A DNA stretch of 64,000 nucleotides from Methylomonas sp. LW13 (GCF_016865255.1 NZ_CP033381.1:372001-436000), one strand, 5' to 3'. Counted from the first letter of the stretch, positions 44,210-54,251 are shown. Program-made: numbers and translations. Notes: generated by a model not told the origin, from the letters alone.

Positions 44210-45679
44210 CTATATGTTTTTATGCCTTTCTTCCACCATCGCGTCGATATACTGCATCACCTCGGCGCTGGCGGCCTCGGCCAGTTGCATTTGCCGAATG
44301 ATCTCATCAAGCATGCCTGGATCATCCACCCATTTGGATCGAGAGACTTCATAAGCCTTTTGCGTCGTCCTATGCACCTCGGCATGCGGCTGATTCAATT
44401 TGGCGTAAGCGCTGGTCGAGCGGAATTTTTCATAGCCCAGTCCTTCGTAATACCACTTTCCTAACCGGCAATTATGGTTGTCTACCATGATGGCTTGGTG
44501 ATGCGGACACTCGCTGAAGGTTTCTATCGCCACATAGCCGTTTTGTTTGTAAACCACATGATCCAGTTTGGCCAGGACGCCGAAGGATTTGTCTTTTGCA
44601 TAAGAAATGTAATCGACCGAAATTTTTGCCGACTGCGAGAGATTGGAAAACTGCTGGCGGAACGAGTTGACCTGAGCCAGTATCTCTTGCGACAGCGATG
44701 ACGAACTTTCTGCCTCGATTTGCATTTGTTCGACCCGTTTATTAAACGATTTTAATGTTCTGGAGACTTCCAAAGCGGCGTTCTTGGTATGCTCGGAGAG
44801 ATTTTTGACTTCGTCCGCGACTACCGCGAAGCCCCGTCCATGCTCGCCGGCGCGTGCCGCTTCTATGGAGGCGTTTAAGGCCAGCAGGTTGGTTTGATCG
44901 GCAATTCCGGTAATCATCGATAAGGATTCAGTAATTTTTTTGCTGTCGTTAATCAGCGCACCGATCACATCCGACACCGAATGTACATTGGCATTGATGT
45001 CGGACAGGGAGTTGCTGATGGTTTCCACTGCCGATAGGCTGGCGTTGGCGTTTTCACCCGTTTCCACAGCAATATTTTCTACTTTCTGCATTTGCTCGGT
45101 GATATTGAGCAAGTCGCTCTGATTACCTTTCAGATTGTTGAGCAGATTGTTGGTGTTGAGCGCATGCAGACCGGCCGATAAACGCCGCTTGATCGTCAAT
45201 TTGTCGTTTTCATCCATTAATTTGATGGCGTCGTTCATATTCTTCGCCGACTTTTTCAGTATGCCCGGAAAGCCGTCAACCAAGGCATAACGGTCATAAT
45301 TGCCTTCGGCTGCGTGCTGGAAACAGGAGTTCATTTCTTTGAAGTAAGACTCCATGATGTCCAAGGTCTCATTGAGCTCCCAGGCTATTTTGCCGACTTC
45401 GCCCATGCCTCGCGTTTTGGTGACGCGATGATAGAGTTGGCCTTGATTTGTGTGTCTCAGCACTTCTTCTATACGCTCTAATACCAGCAGGCATTGTTTG
45501 CCGGCGTGCCAGGCATCCAGAGCTATCACCGGCAACGGCAGCAGCAAGCCAAGCATGAGCCAGGAAAAGCCATGCGTTATAAGCGTGTAGACGAATGCCG
45601 CAACAGTAAAAAATATAACGGCTGCCACCGCATAATTCAGCTTGGTTCTTAAAAACGGAATATTGGCATTTGAATTCAT
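44210..45679 (-). CDS. methyl-accepting chemotaxis protein with CZB domain
   Basis: This 489-residue receptor has two closely spaced N-terminal membrane segments (about 16-36 and 37-55) and no periplasmic domain, then a HAMP-like region, an MCP tip with [20 protein letters not shown], and a C-terminal CZB zinc domain ([27 protein letters not shown]). ATG 45679 has GGAG eight bases upstream, overlapping the stop of the PAS gene. Lacking its own sensor, it probably transduces for the adjacent PAS protein, in a split Aer-like arrangement. Confidence 0.92.
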   Translation of the reverse strand: MNSNANIPFLRTKLNYAVAAVIFFTVAAFVYTLITHGFSWLMLGLLLPLPVIALDAWHAGKQCLLVLERIEEVLRHTNQGQLYHRVTKTRGMGEVGKIAWELNETLDIMESYFKEMNSCFQHAAEGNYDRYALVDGFPGILKKSAKNMNDAIKLMDENDKLTIKRRLSAGLHALNTNNLLNNLKGNQSDLLNITEQMQKVENIAVETGENANASLSAVETISNSLSDINANVHSVSDVIGALINDSKKITESLSMITGIADQTNLLALNASIEAARAGEHGRGFAVVADEVKNLSEHTKNAALEVSRTLKSFNKRVEQMQIEAESSSSLSQEILAQVNSFRQQFSNLSQSAKISVDYISYAKDKSFGVLAKLDHVVYKQNGYVAIETFSECPHHQAIMVDNHNCRLGKWYYEGLGYEKFRSTSAYAKLNQPHAEVHRTTQKAYEVSRSKWVDDPGMLDEIIRQMQLAEAASAEVMQYIDAMVEERHKNI

Positions 45680-45682
45680 GGC

Positions 45683-46222
45683 TTACACTCCGTTGGGCTT
45701 GTAAAGGCTTAGCACCAGGCTGTTGTAATTTTTAGCGCCGGATTGCTGAACCACGTCAAATAGGTATTCCAGCGATTTATCCGGGGCATCTTTGACTGAA
45801 TGGCGTTTCTCGATGGCCAACATTTCCTGATAAATCGGTATGATGACCCCCAGTGCGTTACGGGGCGGATTACGGCGCACCGAATAGTAACCCTGCAATT
45901 TACCGTCCTTGTCATAATCCGGCGTAATGTTGGCAAATACCCAATAATATCCGCCATCCCGGCATAGATTTTTGGCAAACCCGAAAAACTCATCACCGGC
46001 TTTTAATGTATTCCACATAAATCTAAACACGCCGCGCGGCATATCCGGGTGTCTGATGATGTTGTGTTGTATGCCCAGCAATTGGTGTTCCGGATAGCCG
46101 GCGATTTCCATAAAAATGCGATTAGCGTAAGTGATCCGCCCAGAGGTGTCGGTCTTGGAAACGATAAAATCATCGTCCGCGAGTTTTTTTTCGTTATTGT
46201 TAGGCGTGATAGTCGGCTTCAT
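45683..46222 (-). CDS. Aer-type PAS sensor protein
   Basis: This 179-residue soluble protein has a single PAS domain (about 14-125) with ITYANRIFMEIAGY, HNIIRHPDMP and YYWVFANITPDYD. These are hallmarks of the FAD-binding PAS of Aer energy-taxis receptors, and the N-terminal PAS of the receptor at 10700-15637 carries a very similar HNIVRHPDMP. The C-terminal 50 residues are helical. It has no membrane or MCP part of its own and is encoded 3 bases before a sensorless receptor. FAD binding is inferred. Confidence 0.88.
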   Translation of the reverse strand: MKPTITPNNNEKKLADDDFIVSKTDTSGRITYANRIFMEIAGYPEHQLLGIQHNIIRHPDMPRGVFRFMWNTLKAGDEFFGFAKNLCRDGGYYWVFANITPDYDKDGKLQGYYSVRRNPPRNALGVIIPIYQEMLAIEKRHSVKDAPDKSLEYLFDVVQQSGAKNYNSLVLSLYKPNGV

Positions 46223-46379
46223 ATTCCGTACCTTAATTTGGGGCTATTGGTGGTCAGTCCTGGCATATTTTGCGCGAAAACCGGATGAGCTTGATCGTGG
46301 CCGCATCGGACATTGGTTCGATCCGGGATTCTCATAGCCGTGCATATTGTGGGGTATTCGCTCGCCACACAAGATTAGC

Positions 46380-47174
46380 TCAATTGAGCAAATTAATCAG
46401 AAGGCGCTTGATTGAAGTGGCTTCGAAGGGCTTGTCTAGTATGGCGGAGACTTCGGATTTTTCGATGGCCGCCAGGCGGCTTTCATTTTGCTCGCTGGTG
46501 ACCATCAAAATAGGTACCGAGCCGCGTTCGGAATGGTTGCGAATGTGATCGACCAGTTGTAGGCCATCCATCTGCGGCATGTTGTAGTCGGTGACTACCA
46601 GATCGAAATACTGCTGATTGAACATTTGCAGCCCTTGTTTGCCGTCATGAGCGGTCACAATTTGCCCAACGCCAATATTTTCGAAAACCCGGGTCAAGTA
46701 TTTCAACGAGAATTCGCTGTCGTCTACCAGCAGCACGCTCAGGTCCTCTATGTCCAGATGGGTGAGGTTAAGTTTTTCCGGACGAACATATTCCAGCGTG
46801 GAATGCAGGGCGGTTTCCAGGGCCTGACGGGTAAACGGCTTGGGTAATATGGCGATGGCGCCGGCCTGGCGGATCGGTTCCAGATATTTGATATTGGTCT
46901 CGCTGGAAATCAGCAAAAAGGCCATTTCGTAGGATTCGTCGTGTTTGCGAAGCGAGGTTACCAACTCCACGCCGGTCATGTCGGGCAAATACATCGAGCT
47001 GATAATCAGATCGGGCCGGGAGTGCTGTAAACGCTCGAACAACTCCGCGCCGGTATTTAGGCAGGTAATGTCGTTGATATCGCAAGCATGTAAAAAATGG
47101 GAGATGATTTGCTGCTGAGTATGTGACGGTTCGACGAGAAAAACCTGAAGATTGGCAAGCTGATAGTCTGTCAT
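46380..47174 (-). CDS. double receiver protein, first receiver degenerate
   Basis: This 264-residue protein consists of two receiver domains. The second (about 142-264) is canonical, with LLVDDSEF, phosphoacceptor Asp in LVVTDYNMPQMDG, Thr-Ser in MVTSEQ, and LDKPF. In the first (about 8-128) the phosphoacceptor is replaced by Ser (LIISSMYLPDMTG) and the acidic pair is reduced (VEPSH), although LPKPF remains; it is probably a pseudo-receiver. There is no output domain. It lies 3 bases after the HDOD-GAF gene. Confidence 0.92.
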   Translation of the reverse strand: MTDYQLANLQVFLVEPSHTQQQIISHFLHACDINDITCLNTGAELFERLQHSRPDLIISSMYLPDMTGVELVTSLRKHDESYEMAFLLISSETNIKYLEPIRQAGAIAILPKPFTRQALETALHSTLEYVRPEKLNLTHLDIEDLSVLLVDDSEFSLKYLTRVFENIGVGQIVTAHDGKQGLQMFNQQYFDLVVTDYNMPQMDGLQLVDHIRNHSERGSVPILMVTSEQNESRLAAIEKSEVSAILDKPFEATSIKRLLINLLN

Positions 47175-47177
47175 GGA

Positions 47178-48617
47178 TTAGTGGTTTTTCATGCAGTATA
47201 GGGTTAAGCCGATATGCGCTTGTTTGGCAAAGTGCTTGGCTGCGGTGAAGTCCTCGCGCGTTAAGGGTAGTCCATGAATAGAATGGTCGCAATAAATGAG
47301 GCCCACGGTCTTTTTCTCCGCATAAACCGGGAAAACAAAGCACTCGTATTCGCCGATATGCTGGCGGATTTGCGGCGTGTAAAGCTCGCGATGCTGCTGG
47401 GGAAACAGCCAGACGCCTTCTTGCTGTTGCAAGGCGTGAAACAGTAAGTTCGCGGAGGCTTCGGAATTGTAAATGCGAATTTTTTGGTCAAGCCCGATTT
47501 TATGCCAGCCTAAGGAAAATTTTTCGTTTAGCGTCTGCTTATCCGGACTGAGCAGCATGAACAAAGTTCTGTCCATTTCCACGCCGCGATGTATGCCTTC
47601 CAGTACCATTTCAAACAGGCCGTTTAGATCGATTTGCCCGCTGATGTGGCTACTGATGTCTTGCAAAATTTGAAATTGCAGCTGTTTCTTGTCGGCCTTT
47701 TCCTCTTCAGCGTCTTCGAATTTGGCGATGATGGCTTCGGTGCTGATGAATTTGGAGGCATCGTTGGCGCCAAACTGGCGGGCGATATGTACGGCTTCCG
47801 AGGTGTTTTTGTCGATCTTTGTTTTCAGGGTTTCCGTTGGCAGGCCGGTGAATGCCGCGACTTTCTGCAGACAAGTCCGCATGGCATCGGAGTCGCGGCC
47901 GGCTTTTAGAGCCAAGCAAATCTGATGCCCTAGTTGCACCATTTGCACCCGTTTTTCCGCGGAATCCGGCTTGGCGATGGCGTCTTCTATCAGGCCGCCC
48001 AGGCTCCAGGATTTGCTGAGTTTTTTGCCTAAGTCCTGCAAGGTAAAGCCCAGCACCTTTTTCTCGGCTTCGCGATTGTTCAGGCCGCTTTTTTCGATTT
48101 GCTCATGGACTTTTTTGGATTGCGGATTGCCGGAGCACCAGAAGGCAATGTGGCCGATATTGTGCAGTAGCGCCGCGACAAACACTTCCTCGGGCGAGGT
48201 ATCGCCCATGCTGAGCGCCAAATCCTTGGCCTGCACGGCGGCATGCAAGGCTAACGCAATTTCTCGATTAGCCCTGTCCTTGTTGGTGGACGACAGCATC
48301 GCTTCGAAAAACGAGCAAGCCAGCGTCAGCTCTCTGATCACCTCCGCGCCCAATACCACGATGGCGCGCGATACGGTGCTCATCTTTTGTTTCGATGGAT
48401 TGTAGTAAGGGCTGCTGCCCACCTTAAGCAGCTTGGCGGTGAGGTTGGGGTCTTGCAGAATTACCGTCGCCAGCTCGATGGCCCCCTTGTGCCTGTCGTC
48501 CAACGCCGCGTAGATATTATGCGCGGTGTTGGAGAAAATCGGCATTTCCTGCACGCGCAGCAGCTCTGTCCATTCGTCCAGAGTTTGCGGTGGCTTTTGT
48601 GGGGGAGCCGGATTCAT
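47178..48617 (-). CDS. HDOD-GAF signalling protein
   Basis: This 479-residue cytoplasmic protein has an HDOD domain (about 20-215; MPIFSNTAHNIYAAL, LKVGSSPYYN, VAALLHNIGHIAFW), a linker, and a C-terminal GAF domain (about 315-470; DLNGLFEMVLEGIHRGVEMDRTLFMLL, VGLIYCDH). HDOD proteins take part in signalling and RNA or second-messenger control without a proven catalytic activity. ATG 48617 follows valS by 8 bases and has no strong RBS. With the next three genes it forms a signalling set. Confidence 0.9.
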   Translation of the reverse strand: MNPAPPQKPPQTLDEWTELLRVQEMPIFSNTAHNIYAALDDRHKGAIELATVILQDPNLTAKLLKVGSSPYYNPSKQKMSTVSRAIVVLGAEVIRELTLACSFFEAMLSSTNKDRANREIALALHAAVQAKDLALSMGDTSPEEVFVAALLHNIGHIAFWCSGNPQSKKVHEQIEKSGLNNREAEKKVLGFTLQDLGKKLSKSWSLGGLIEDAIAKPDSAEKRVQMVQLGHQICLALKAGRDSDAMRTCLQKVAAFTGLPTETLKTKIDKNTSEAVHIARQFGANDASKFISTEAIIAKFEDAEEEKADKKQLQFQILQDISSHISGQIDLNGLFEMVLEGIHRGVEMDRTLFMLLSPDKQTLNEKFSLGWHKIGLDQKIRIYNSEASANLLFHALQQQEGVWLFPQQHRELYTPQIRQHIGEYECFVFPVYAEKKTVGLIYCDHSIHGLPLTREDFTAAKHFAKQAHIGLTLYCMKNH

Positions 48618-48625
48618 GGCTTACA

Positions 48626-51436
48626 CTACAGGGCTTTGATCTTGGCGTACTGTTCCTTCAGATTCGTCAATGATGATTGTAAACCGGCCAGTTTCTCGCG
48701 CTCTTTGTCGATGACTTCCGGCGGAGCTTTGTCGACGAAGGCGGCATTGCTCAATTTGCCTTCGATGCGCGGCAGTTCTTTTTCGATGCGCTGAATTTCC
48801 TTGTCCAGGCGCGCCAATTCGGCGTCCTTGTCGATCAAACCGGCCATCGGGATCAGGATTTTCATGTCGCCGACCAGCGCAATCGCCGATTCCGGCGCAT
48901 TGTCGCCGGGGTTCAGCCAAGTGATGATTTCCAGACGGCCGAGTTTTCGCAAATAGTTTCCAAGCTCTTGCAAATAGACTTGGTCGTTGGCATTGCCGTT
49001 TTGCAGCAGCACGTTCAATGGTTTACCCGGCGCAATGTTCATTTCGCCACGAATGCGGCGGATGCCGAGGATAAATTCTTTGACCCATTCAATCTGTGGC
49101 TCTGCTATTGGGTCAATTGCATCTGCTTTATCCAGTTCAGGATACGGCTGCAGCATAATAGTTGCTGCGGTGACGCCGGCCAGCGGGCCGACCCGTTGCC
49201 AAATCTCTTCGGTGATGAACGGCATGATCGGGTGCGCCAACCGCAACACGGTTTCCAACACCTTCAGCAAAGTTTGGCGGGTACCGCGTTGCAATAGTGC
49301 ATCGTCGCTTTGCAGCGAAATTTTCGCCAGTTCCAGATACCAGTCGCAGTATTCGTTCCAGGTGAATTCGTAGATCGCTTGTGCCGCTAGATCAAAACGA
49401 TAGCTTCTAATCGCTTCATTGGTATCGCTAATCGTATGCTGTAGTCGCGCCTTAATCCAGCGGTCAGCCGGGCTGTAACGGCACTCGGCGCAGTCGATAC
49501 CGTTGTCCTGATCTTCGGTGTTCATCAGCACGTAACGGGCGGCGTTCCACAATTTGTTGCAGAAGTTGCGATAGCCTTCGGTGCGTTGCAAGTCAAAGCG
49601 AATGTCGCGGCCGGTCGAAGCTAGCGAAGCGAAAGTAAAACGCAGCGCATCGGTGCCGAACGACTGAATGCCATCCGGGAATTGCTTGCGGGTGGCTTGC
49701 TCGATTTTTTTGGCCAGATGCGGCTGCATCATGCCGGACACGCGCTTTGCAACCAAAGCTTCCAAATCAATGCCGTCGATGATGTCGATAGGGTCCAACA
49801 CGTTGCCCTTGGATTTGGACATCTTCTGGCCTTCGGCGTCGCGGACCAGACCGTGGATATACACTTCCTTGAACGGCACTTCACCCTGGAATTTCAGGCC
49901 CATCATGATCATTCGGGCTACCCAGAAGAAGATGATGTCGAAGCCGGTGACCAATACACTGGTCGGGTAATGTTTCGCCAGTTCCGGGGTTTGCTCCGGC
50001 CAGCCCAGCGTCGAGAACGGCCATAAAGCCGACGAGAACCAGGTATCCAGTACGTCTTCGTCTTGCTTGAGCGGATAATCGGCAGCCAGTCCGTGCGTGG
50101 CGCGGATTTCGGCTTCATTATGGCCGACGTAGGTATTGCCCTGGTCGTCGTACCAAGCCGGAATCCGATGGCCCCACCAGATTTGCCGGGAGATGCACCA
50201 ATCCTGGATGTTGCGCATCCACTCAAAATAAGTGTTTTTCCAGTTGTCCGGCACGAATTTGATGGCGCCGGTTTCCACCGCTTCGATGGCCGGCTTGGCC
50301 AGCGGGGCGATTTTTACGTACCACTGATTGGTCAATAACGGTTCGATCACCGCGCCGGTACGGTCGCCGCGCGGCACCATCAATTTATGGTCGGCGATTT
50401 TTTCCAGTAGGCCTTGTGCGTCCAAATCGGCAACGATTTTCTTGCGCGCTTCGAAGCGGTCCAGGCCAATATAGGCGTCAGGAATAATGGTAAAGCCATC
50501 ATCGTTGCCGCGTATCGCCGCATCGACGGTAAAGATGTTGATCAAGCCGCCATGCGGTAGGTCGGCGATGGCGGATATTTGTTTGTGTCGCGACCAGACT
50601 TCGTAGTCGTTGAAATCGTGGGCCGGCGTGATTTTCACGCAGCCGGTACCGAATTCCGGATCGACATACTCGTCGGCAATAATGGGAATGCGGCGGCCGG
50701 TTAACGGCAATTCGACGAATTCGCCGAGCAGATGTTTGTAACGCTCGTCGTCGGGATGAATCGCCACGGCCGCGTCGCCGAGCAGGGTTTCCGGACGGGT
50801 TGTCGCTACCAGCAAATAACCGGTGCCGTTGGTCAAGGGGTAGCGCATATACCACATCGAGCCGTTTTCTTCTTCCGACAGCACTTCCAGGTCGGAAACA
50901 GCGGTGTGCAGCACCGGATCCCAGTTCACCAGACGTTTGCCGCGATAAATCAGGCCTTCTTCGTACAATTTGATGAACACTTCCTGCACCGCATCGGACA
51001 TGCCGTCGTCCATGGTGAAGCGTTCTTTTTCCCAATCCAGCGACGAACCCATACGGCGTAGCTGGCGGGTGATGGTGCCGCCGGATTCTTCTTTCCATTC
51101 CCAGACTTTCTCGATAAACGCCTCGCGGCCCAAATCGTGGCGGGTTTTACCGTCGGCGTTGATGATGCGTTCCACCACCATTTGCGTGGCGATACCGGCA
51201 TGATCGGTGCCCGGTTGCCACAGCGTGTTGTAACCTTTCATCCGGTGATAACGGGTAAGCGCATCCATGATGGTGTCTTGAAACGCATGCCCCATGTGCA
51301 AGCTGCCGGTAACGTTGGGCGGCGGAATCATAATGCAATACGACTCGCCCTCTTGTTTGGCGGCGAAGTAGCCGCTATCTTCCCAAAGTTGATACCAGCG
51401 TTGTTCGATTGCGTGCGGGGAATAGGTTTTTTCCAT
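48626..51436 (-). CDS. valS: valyl-tRNA synthetase
   Basis: ValS charges tRNA-Val. The 936-residue class I enzyme has the HIGH motif [15 protein letters not shown] (38-52), the KMSKS motif ([15 protein letters not shown]) near residue 545, the editing domain with [14 protein letters not shown], and a C-terminal coiled-coil arm (about 865-936). ATG 51436 has no clear RBS. The signalling genes downstream follow at 8-base spacing, so they may be read from the valS promoter. Confidence 0.97.
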   Translation of the reverse strand: MEKTYSPHAIEQRWYQLWEDSGYFAAKQEGESYCIMIPPPNVTGSLHMGHAFQDTIMDALTRYHRMKGYNTLWQPGTDHAGIATQMVVERIINADGKTRHDLGREAFIEKVWEWKEESGGTITRQLRRMGSSLDWEKERFTMDDGMSDAVQEVFIKLYEEGLIYRGKRLVNWDPVLHTAVSDLEVLSEEENGSMWYMRYPLTNGTGYLLVATTRPETLLGDAAVAIHPDDERYKHLLGEFVELPLTGRRIPIIADEYVDPEFGTGCVKITPAHDFNDYEVWSRHKQISAIADLPHGGLINIFTVDAAIRGNDDGFTIIPDAYIGLDRFEARKKIVADLDAQGLLEKIADHKLMVPRGDRTGAVIEPLLTNQWYVKIAPLAKPAIEAVETGAIKFVPDNWKNTYFEWMRNIQDWCISRQIWWGHRIPAWYDDQGNTYVGHNEAEIRATHGLAADYPLKQDEDVLDTWFSSALWPFSTLGWPEQTPELAKHYPTSVLVTGFDIIFFWVARMIMMGLKFQGEVPFKEVYIHGLVRDAEGQKMSKSKGNVLDPIDIIDGIDLEALVAKRVSGMMQPHLAKKIEQATRKQFPDGIQSFGTDALRFTFASLASTGRDIRFDLQRTEGYRNFCNKLWNAARYVLMNTEDQDNGIDCAECRYSPADRWIKARLQHTISDTNEAIRSYRFDLAAQAIYEFTWNEYCDWYLELAKISLQSDDALLQRGTRQTLLKVLETVLRLAHPIMPFITEEIWQRVGPLAGVTAATIMLQPYPELDKADAIDPIAEPQIEWVKEFILGIRRIRGEMNIAPGKPLNVLLQNGNANDQVYLQELGNYLRKLGRLEIITWLNPGDNAPESAIALVGDMKILIPMAGLIDKDAELARLDKEIQRIEKELPRIEGKLSNAAFVDKAPPEVIDKEREKLAGLQSSLTNLKEQYAKIKAL

Positions 51437-51480
51437 GTTTTTGTTGGATGAGCTTGTGGTGAAAACTAATATGATATTTT

Positions 51481-51516
51481 AACCGTAAAACGGTTGGGGG
51501 GTAGGGGTTTGGGTGG
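51481..51516. other. small palindrome and G-rich tract upstream of valS
   Basis: AACCGTAAAACGGTT (6-bp stem, 51481-51495) is followed by runs of six, four, three and two G on the plus strand, which is C-rich in the valS leader. It may be chance or a transcription signal. No T-box features are seen. Confidence 0.25.
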
Positions 51517-51602
51517 AAAGCTAAAAGAAGGGAAGCCTATTTCACATAGGCTGGCGAAATATACGGAACCATGTAATTGTATGTTGGGCAAGATGAGGCG
51601 GC

Positions 51603-52298
51603 ATGAAGTTTGAATTAGAAGTAAGTCTTAGAGGCTCTGCCGACGAAGAATTGTTGGACGATTTACGTCGCAGCGCAAAAGCTCTCTGCCGAGAAACTAT
51701 CACAATGGCCGAATACGCAGAAGTCGGAAAAGCTCACCCAAGCACAATTCAAAGGAGGTTCGGCTCATGGCCTAAAGCATTGAAGTTGGCTGGGCTCGAA
51801 CCTAGCAGATCAAAAATAGGAATTTCCGATGATGAACTTTTCGAAAACATTAAGACGTTATGGATAAACCTTGGACGTCAACCAAGATATGGCGAGGTAA
51901 AAGCGCCTAGCTCTACGTTCTCAGCTGGAACCTATGAAAAACGATTCGGTTCATGGTTGAAGGCTCTTGGGAGGTTTGTTGAATGGGTCAACTCAGACGC
52001 CATAGATCAGCCTCATAAGATTGTAGAAGAGCAAATTACAGCGGACATAGCCATGCAGCCACACAAAGCAAAGCGCCGTACTCGCCGGGAAATATCTGAT
52101 CGCCAAAGATTCCGAATCTTAGTCAGGGATGGTTTTCGTTGCAAAGCTTGTGGTGTAAGCCCCATTACGCAGCCAGGTGTTGAATTGCATGTTGATCACA
52201 TTTTGCCGTGGTCAAAAGGCGGTGAGACAACCGATGACAATCTTGAAAGCAAGTGTAAGCAATGTAATCTCGGCAAGGGAAATGCCTTTAACAATTAA
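51603..52298 (+). CDS. HNH endonuclease with homing-type repeats
   Basis: This 231-residue protein has two copies of a homing-endonuclease-associated repeat (RRFGSWPKALKLAGL about 51-65 and KRFGSWLKALGRF about 115-127) followed by an HNH nuclease domain with a zinc knuckle: CKACG, LHVDHILPWSKGGETTDDN, and CKQCNLGKGN. All HNH catalytic positions appear intact. ATG 51603 has GAGG upstream. It stands alone between valS and a MOSC gene, without an intron or intein that would explain it. It is possibly laterally acquired. Confidence 0.88.
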   Translation: MKFELEVSLRGSADEELLDDLRRSAKALCRETITMAEYAEVGKAHPSTIQRRFGSWPKALKLAGLEPSRSKIGISDDELFENIKTLWINLGRQPRYGEVKAPSSTFSAGTYEKRFGSWLKALGRFVEWVNSDAIDQPHKIVEEQITADIAMQPHKAKRRTRREISDRQRFRILVRDGFRCKACGVSPITQPGVELHVDHILPWSKGGETTDDNLESKCKQCNLGKGNAFNN

Positions 52299-52344
52299 CC
52301 AATCACTCAAATATTCATAACTCGGATTAACTCAGAACTCGTAG

Positions 52345-52370
52345 CCCCGATAAGCGAAGCGAAATCGGGG
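52345..52370. repeat. small interspersed palindrome
   Basis: CCCCGAT and ATCGGGG form a 7-bp stem around AAGCGAAGCGAA. Palindromes of this AGCGAAGCGAAA type are widespread intergenic repeats in proteobacteria. It lies between the HNH and MOSC genes. Confidence 0.55.
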
Positions 52371-52437
52371 GAATGAAATGTTTCGAATTCGTGCGATTAC
52401 GCTTCACTAGTCGCACCTACCACATCGCCACCTAACC

Positions 52438-52968
52438 ATGACTCTCCACGACCTAACTCAACAATACGCTTCGGAAGGCCGGATCGAAGCGATCATTTTG
52501 CGTCCGGCGCGCAATGAGCCGGCGGTTGTTGTTGATGAGGCCCGCGCGGAGCCGGGTCGGGGACTACTGGGCGACCGGCGGGCAAATGCCGCTCGTTCCG
52601 GCAGACAATCGTCAAAACGCGAACTGACTTTGTTCCAGGCCGAGCATTTACCTATTGTCGCCAATTGGTGTGGACTCGGGGAATTGGAACCGAGTCGGTT
52701 ACGGCGCAATCTCGTGGTTTCGGGACTCAACCTTATCGGTATGCGCTCGCCGTTTCCAGATTTGGTGTTGGAATGGGCGATTGGGGATGAAGTGATTATT
52801 CAAGTCACCGGGCCTTGCGATCCGTGCTCGAAAATGGCTGCCGAATTGGGGATGGGGAGTTATAACGCGCTACGCGGACATGGTGGGATGACGGCGCGAA
52901 TTTTGGCGGGTGGCGCGATTCGAGTAGGTCACCGGGTGCGCTTGGACGCGATCCGGCATGTGGAATAA
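52438..52968 (+). CDS. MOSC-domain protein
   Basis: This 176-residue MOSC protein is related to the sulfur-carrier C-terminal domain of molybdenum-cofactor sulfurases. Visible are EAIILRPARNEPAVVVDEARAEPGRGLLGDRR, LRRNLVVSGLNL and the reactive Cys region VTGPCDPCSKM. The partner and substrate are unknown; stand-alone MOSC proteins may deliver sulfur or reduce N-hydroxylated compounds. ATG 52438 is used; no strong RBS. Confidence 0.88.
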   Translation: MTLHDLTQQYASEGRIEAIILRPARNEPAVVVDEARAEPGRGLLGDRRANAARSGRQSSKRELTLFQAEHLPIVANWCGLGELEPSRLRRNLVVSGLNLIGMRSPFPDLVLEWAIGDEVIIQVTGPCDPCSKMAAELGMGSYNALRGHGGMTARILAGGAIRVGHRVRLDAIRHVE

Positions 52969-52973
52969 TGTAG

Positions 52974-53000
52974 GCTGGGTTGAGCAGCGCGAAACCCAGC
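52974..53000. repeat. small interspersed palindrome after the MOSC gene
   Basis: GCTGGGTT and AACCCAGC form an 8-bp stem around GAGCAGCGCGA, five bases after the stop codon. The GGCTGGGTT...AACCCAGC type is a common intergenic repeat and may also weakly terminate transcription. Confidence 0.5.
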
Positions 53001-53050
53001 ATTGAAGGCGTTTTGCGGGGTATTGTTTCGCTCGACTCAGCCGGCAACGG

Positions 53051-53812
53051 TCACGCCCTTTGCCGCTGCAACACCAAAGCTGTTTTGGTGAAGGCTTGCA
53101 ATACCGGCCCCGCCCCGGCAATAGCCACCGCATCGACTAAGCAATACCAAGCCGCTACACCGCTAGGCGGGTTGCCTTGCGGCAGGTGCGAGGCGGGATC
53201 AATCTCGGCCCAAGCCCAAGTCCCGGCGCTGGTGCCGACGATTTCCAGCCAGGAGGTGATGAAGAACGCACCCAGATAAACCATCGGCGAGCGGCCTTTG
53301 AACAAGTAGCCCAAGAACACCACAAACAGCACCGCGCCGATGATGTCCAATCGTCCGAGGCCGCTCAGCCCCCACGCCACCCAGGTGCCGCAAGCCGTCA
53401 CAACCAAAACGGCAATGCGGCGTGCGTGTTGCTGAAATAGTCCGGAGCGACCCAGTGCGACGGCGGTGAGATACACTAGTCCGTGACCGGCGGGTACGTA
53501 AGCCGGAACATTGCCGAAGCGGTAGATATAGCCTTTCATGTACACGGATGCGAAGTATTCGCCGATCACCGCAAAGGTTACCGCCACCGCCACCTGGGTG
53601 CGCACATACTTGCATTCGCCGCGCAGCCAGGCTATCAAAAACAGCCAGCCGAAAAACGCCAGAACGTATTGCATGAATTGCGGCGCGAAGCCGTCCATCG
53701 TCAAACAGATGGTGGTGGTGACAAAGGTAAACGCGGCAATCTGATAATCGCGTTTATTGTGCTCAGCGACTGTATTGACGGCGGGGAAGTGCGGTAAGGA
53801 AAAGAAACTCAT
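53051..53812 (-). CDS. polytopic membrane protein, unknown function
   Basis: This 253-residue protein has about seven hydrophobic segments. The longest conserved-looking stretch is YRFGNVPAYVPAGHGLVYL, with other polar residues inside or near the membrane (SWLEIVGTSAGTWAWAE, WYCLVDAVAIAG) that suggest a binding or catalytic site. I do not recognise the family. ATG 53812 lies 3 bases after the YqaA-like gene, so the two are probably cotranscribed. Confidence 0.7.
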   Translation of the reverse strand: MSFFSLPHFPAVNTVAEHNKRDYQIAAFTFVTTTICLTMDGFAPQFMQYVLAFFGWLFLIAWLRGECKYVRTQVAVAVTFAVIGEYFASVYMKGYIYRFGNVPAYVPAGHGLVYLTAVALGRSGLFQQHARRIAVLVVTACGTWVAWGLSGLGRLDIIGAVLFVVFLGYLFKGRSPMVYLGAFFITSWLEIVGTSAGTWAWAEIDPASHLPQGNPPSGVAAWYCLVDAVAIAGAGPVLQAFTKTALVLQRQRA

Positions 53813-53815
53813 GGC

Positions 53816-54238
53816 TTAGACAAAGGCGTAGGCAACGGCGATATAACGCAACACTTTACCTAAAAAAATCGCCAACAGCGAGGATAGGATGGAAAGGCGT
53901 AGCCAGCCGCCGGCAAAACACAGGCCGTCCCCGACCAGCGGTAGCCAGGAAAACAGCAAGGCCCAACTGCCCCAGCGGCGCACGGTATTTAGCGATTTTT
54001 GATGTTGCTTGGCTAAAGCTTCGGCGGGATATTTTTTGGCGGCCCACAGGCCCAACCACCAGGTGGTCATGGCGCCCAAGGTGTTGCCGATGCTGGCGAT
54101 AGCCACCAACTGGCTGACGGAATGTTGTTGGCTGTTAACCAGGTAGGCCAGTACCGCTTCCGAACCGCCGGGTGCGACGGTGGACGAAATGAAAGCACTG
54201 ATAAATAATCCCAGAGGGCCGAGCGATTCTAACTGCAT
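53816..54238 (-). CDS. YqaA-like small membrane protein (VTT/DedA superfamily)
   Basis: This 140-residue protein has about four hydrophobic segments, with FISSTVAPGGSEAVLAYLV, GNTLGAMTTWWLGLWAAKKYP and SWLPLVGDGLCFAGGWLRL, the features of YqaA proteins, a short branch of the VTT superfamily. The function is unknown but probably concerns membrane homeostasis. It is the first gene of a pair. Confidence 0.85.
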   Translation of the reverse strand: MQLESLGPLGLFISAFISSTVAPGGSEAVLAYLVNSQQHSVSQLVAIASIGNTLGAMTTWWLGLWAAKKYPAEALAKQHQKSLNTVRRWGSWALLFSWLPLVGDGLCFAGGWLRLSILSSLLAIFLGKVLRYIAVAYAFV

Positions 54239-54251
54239 TTGTTTAGCCCAT

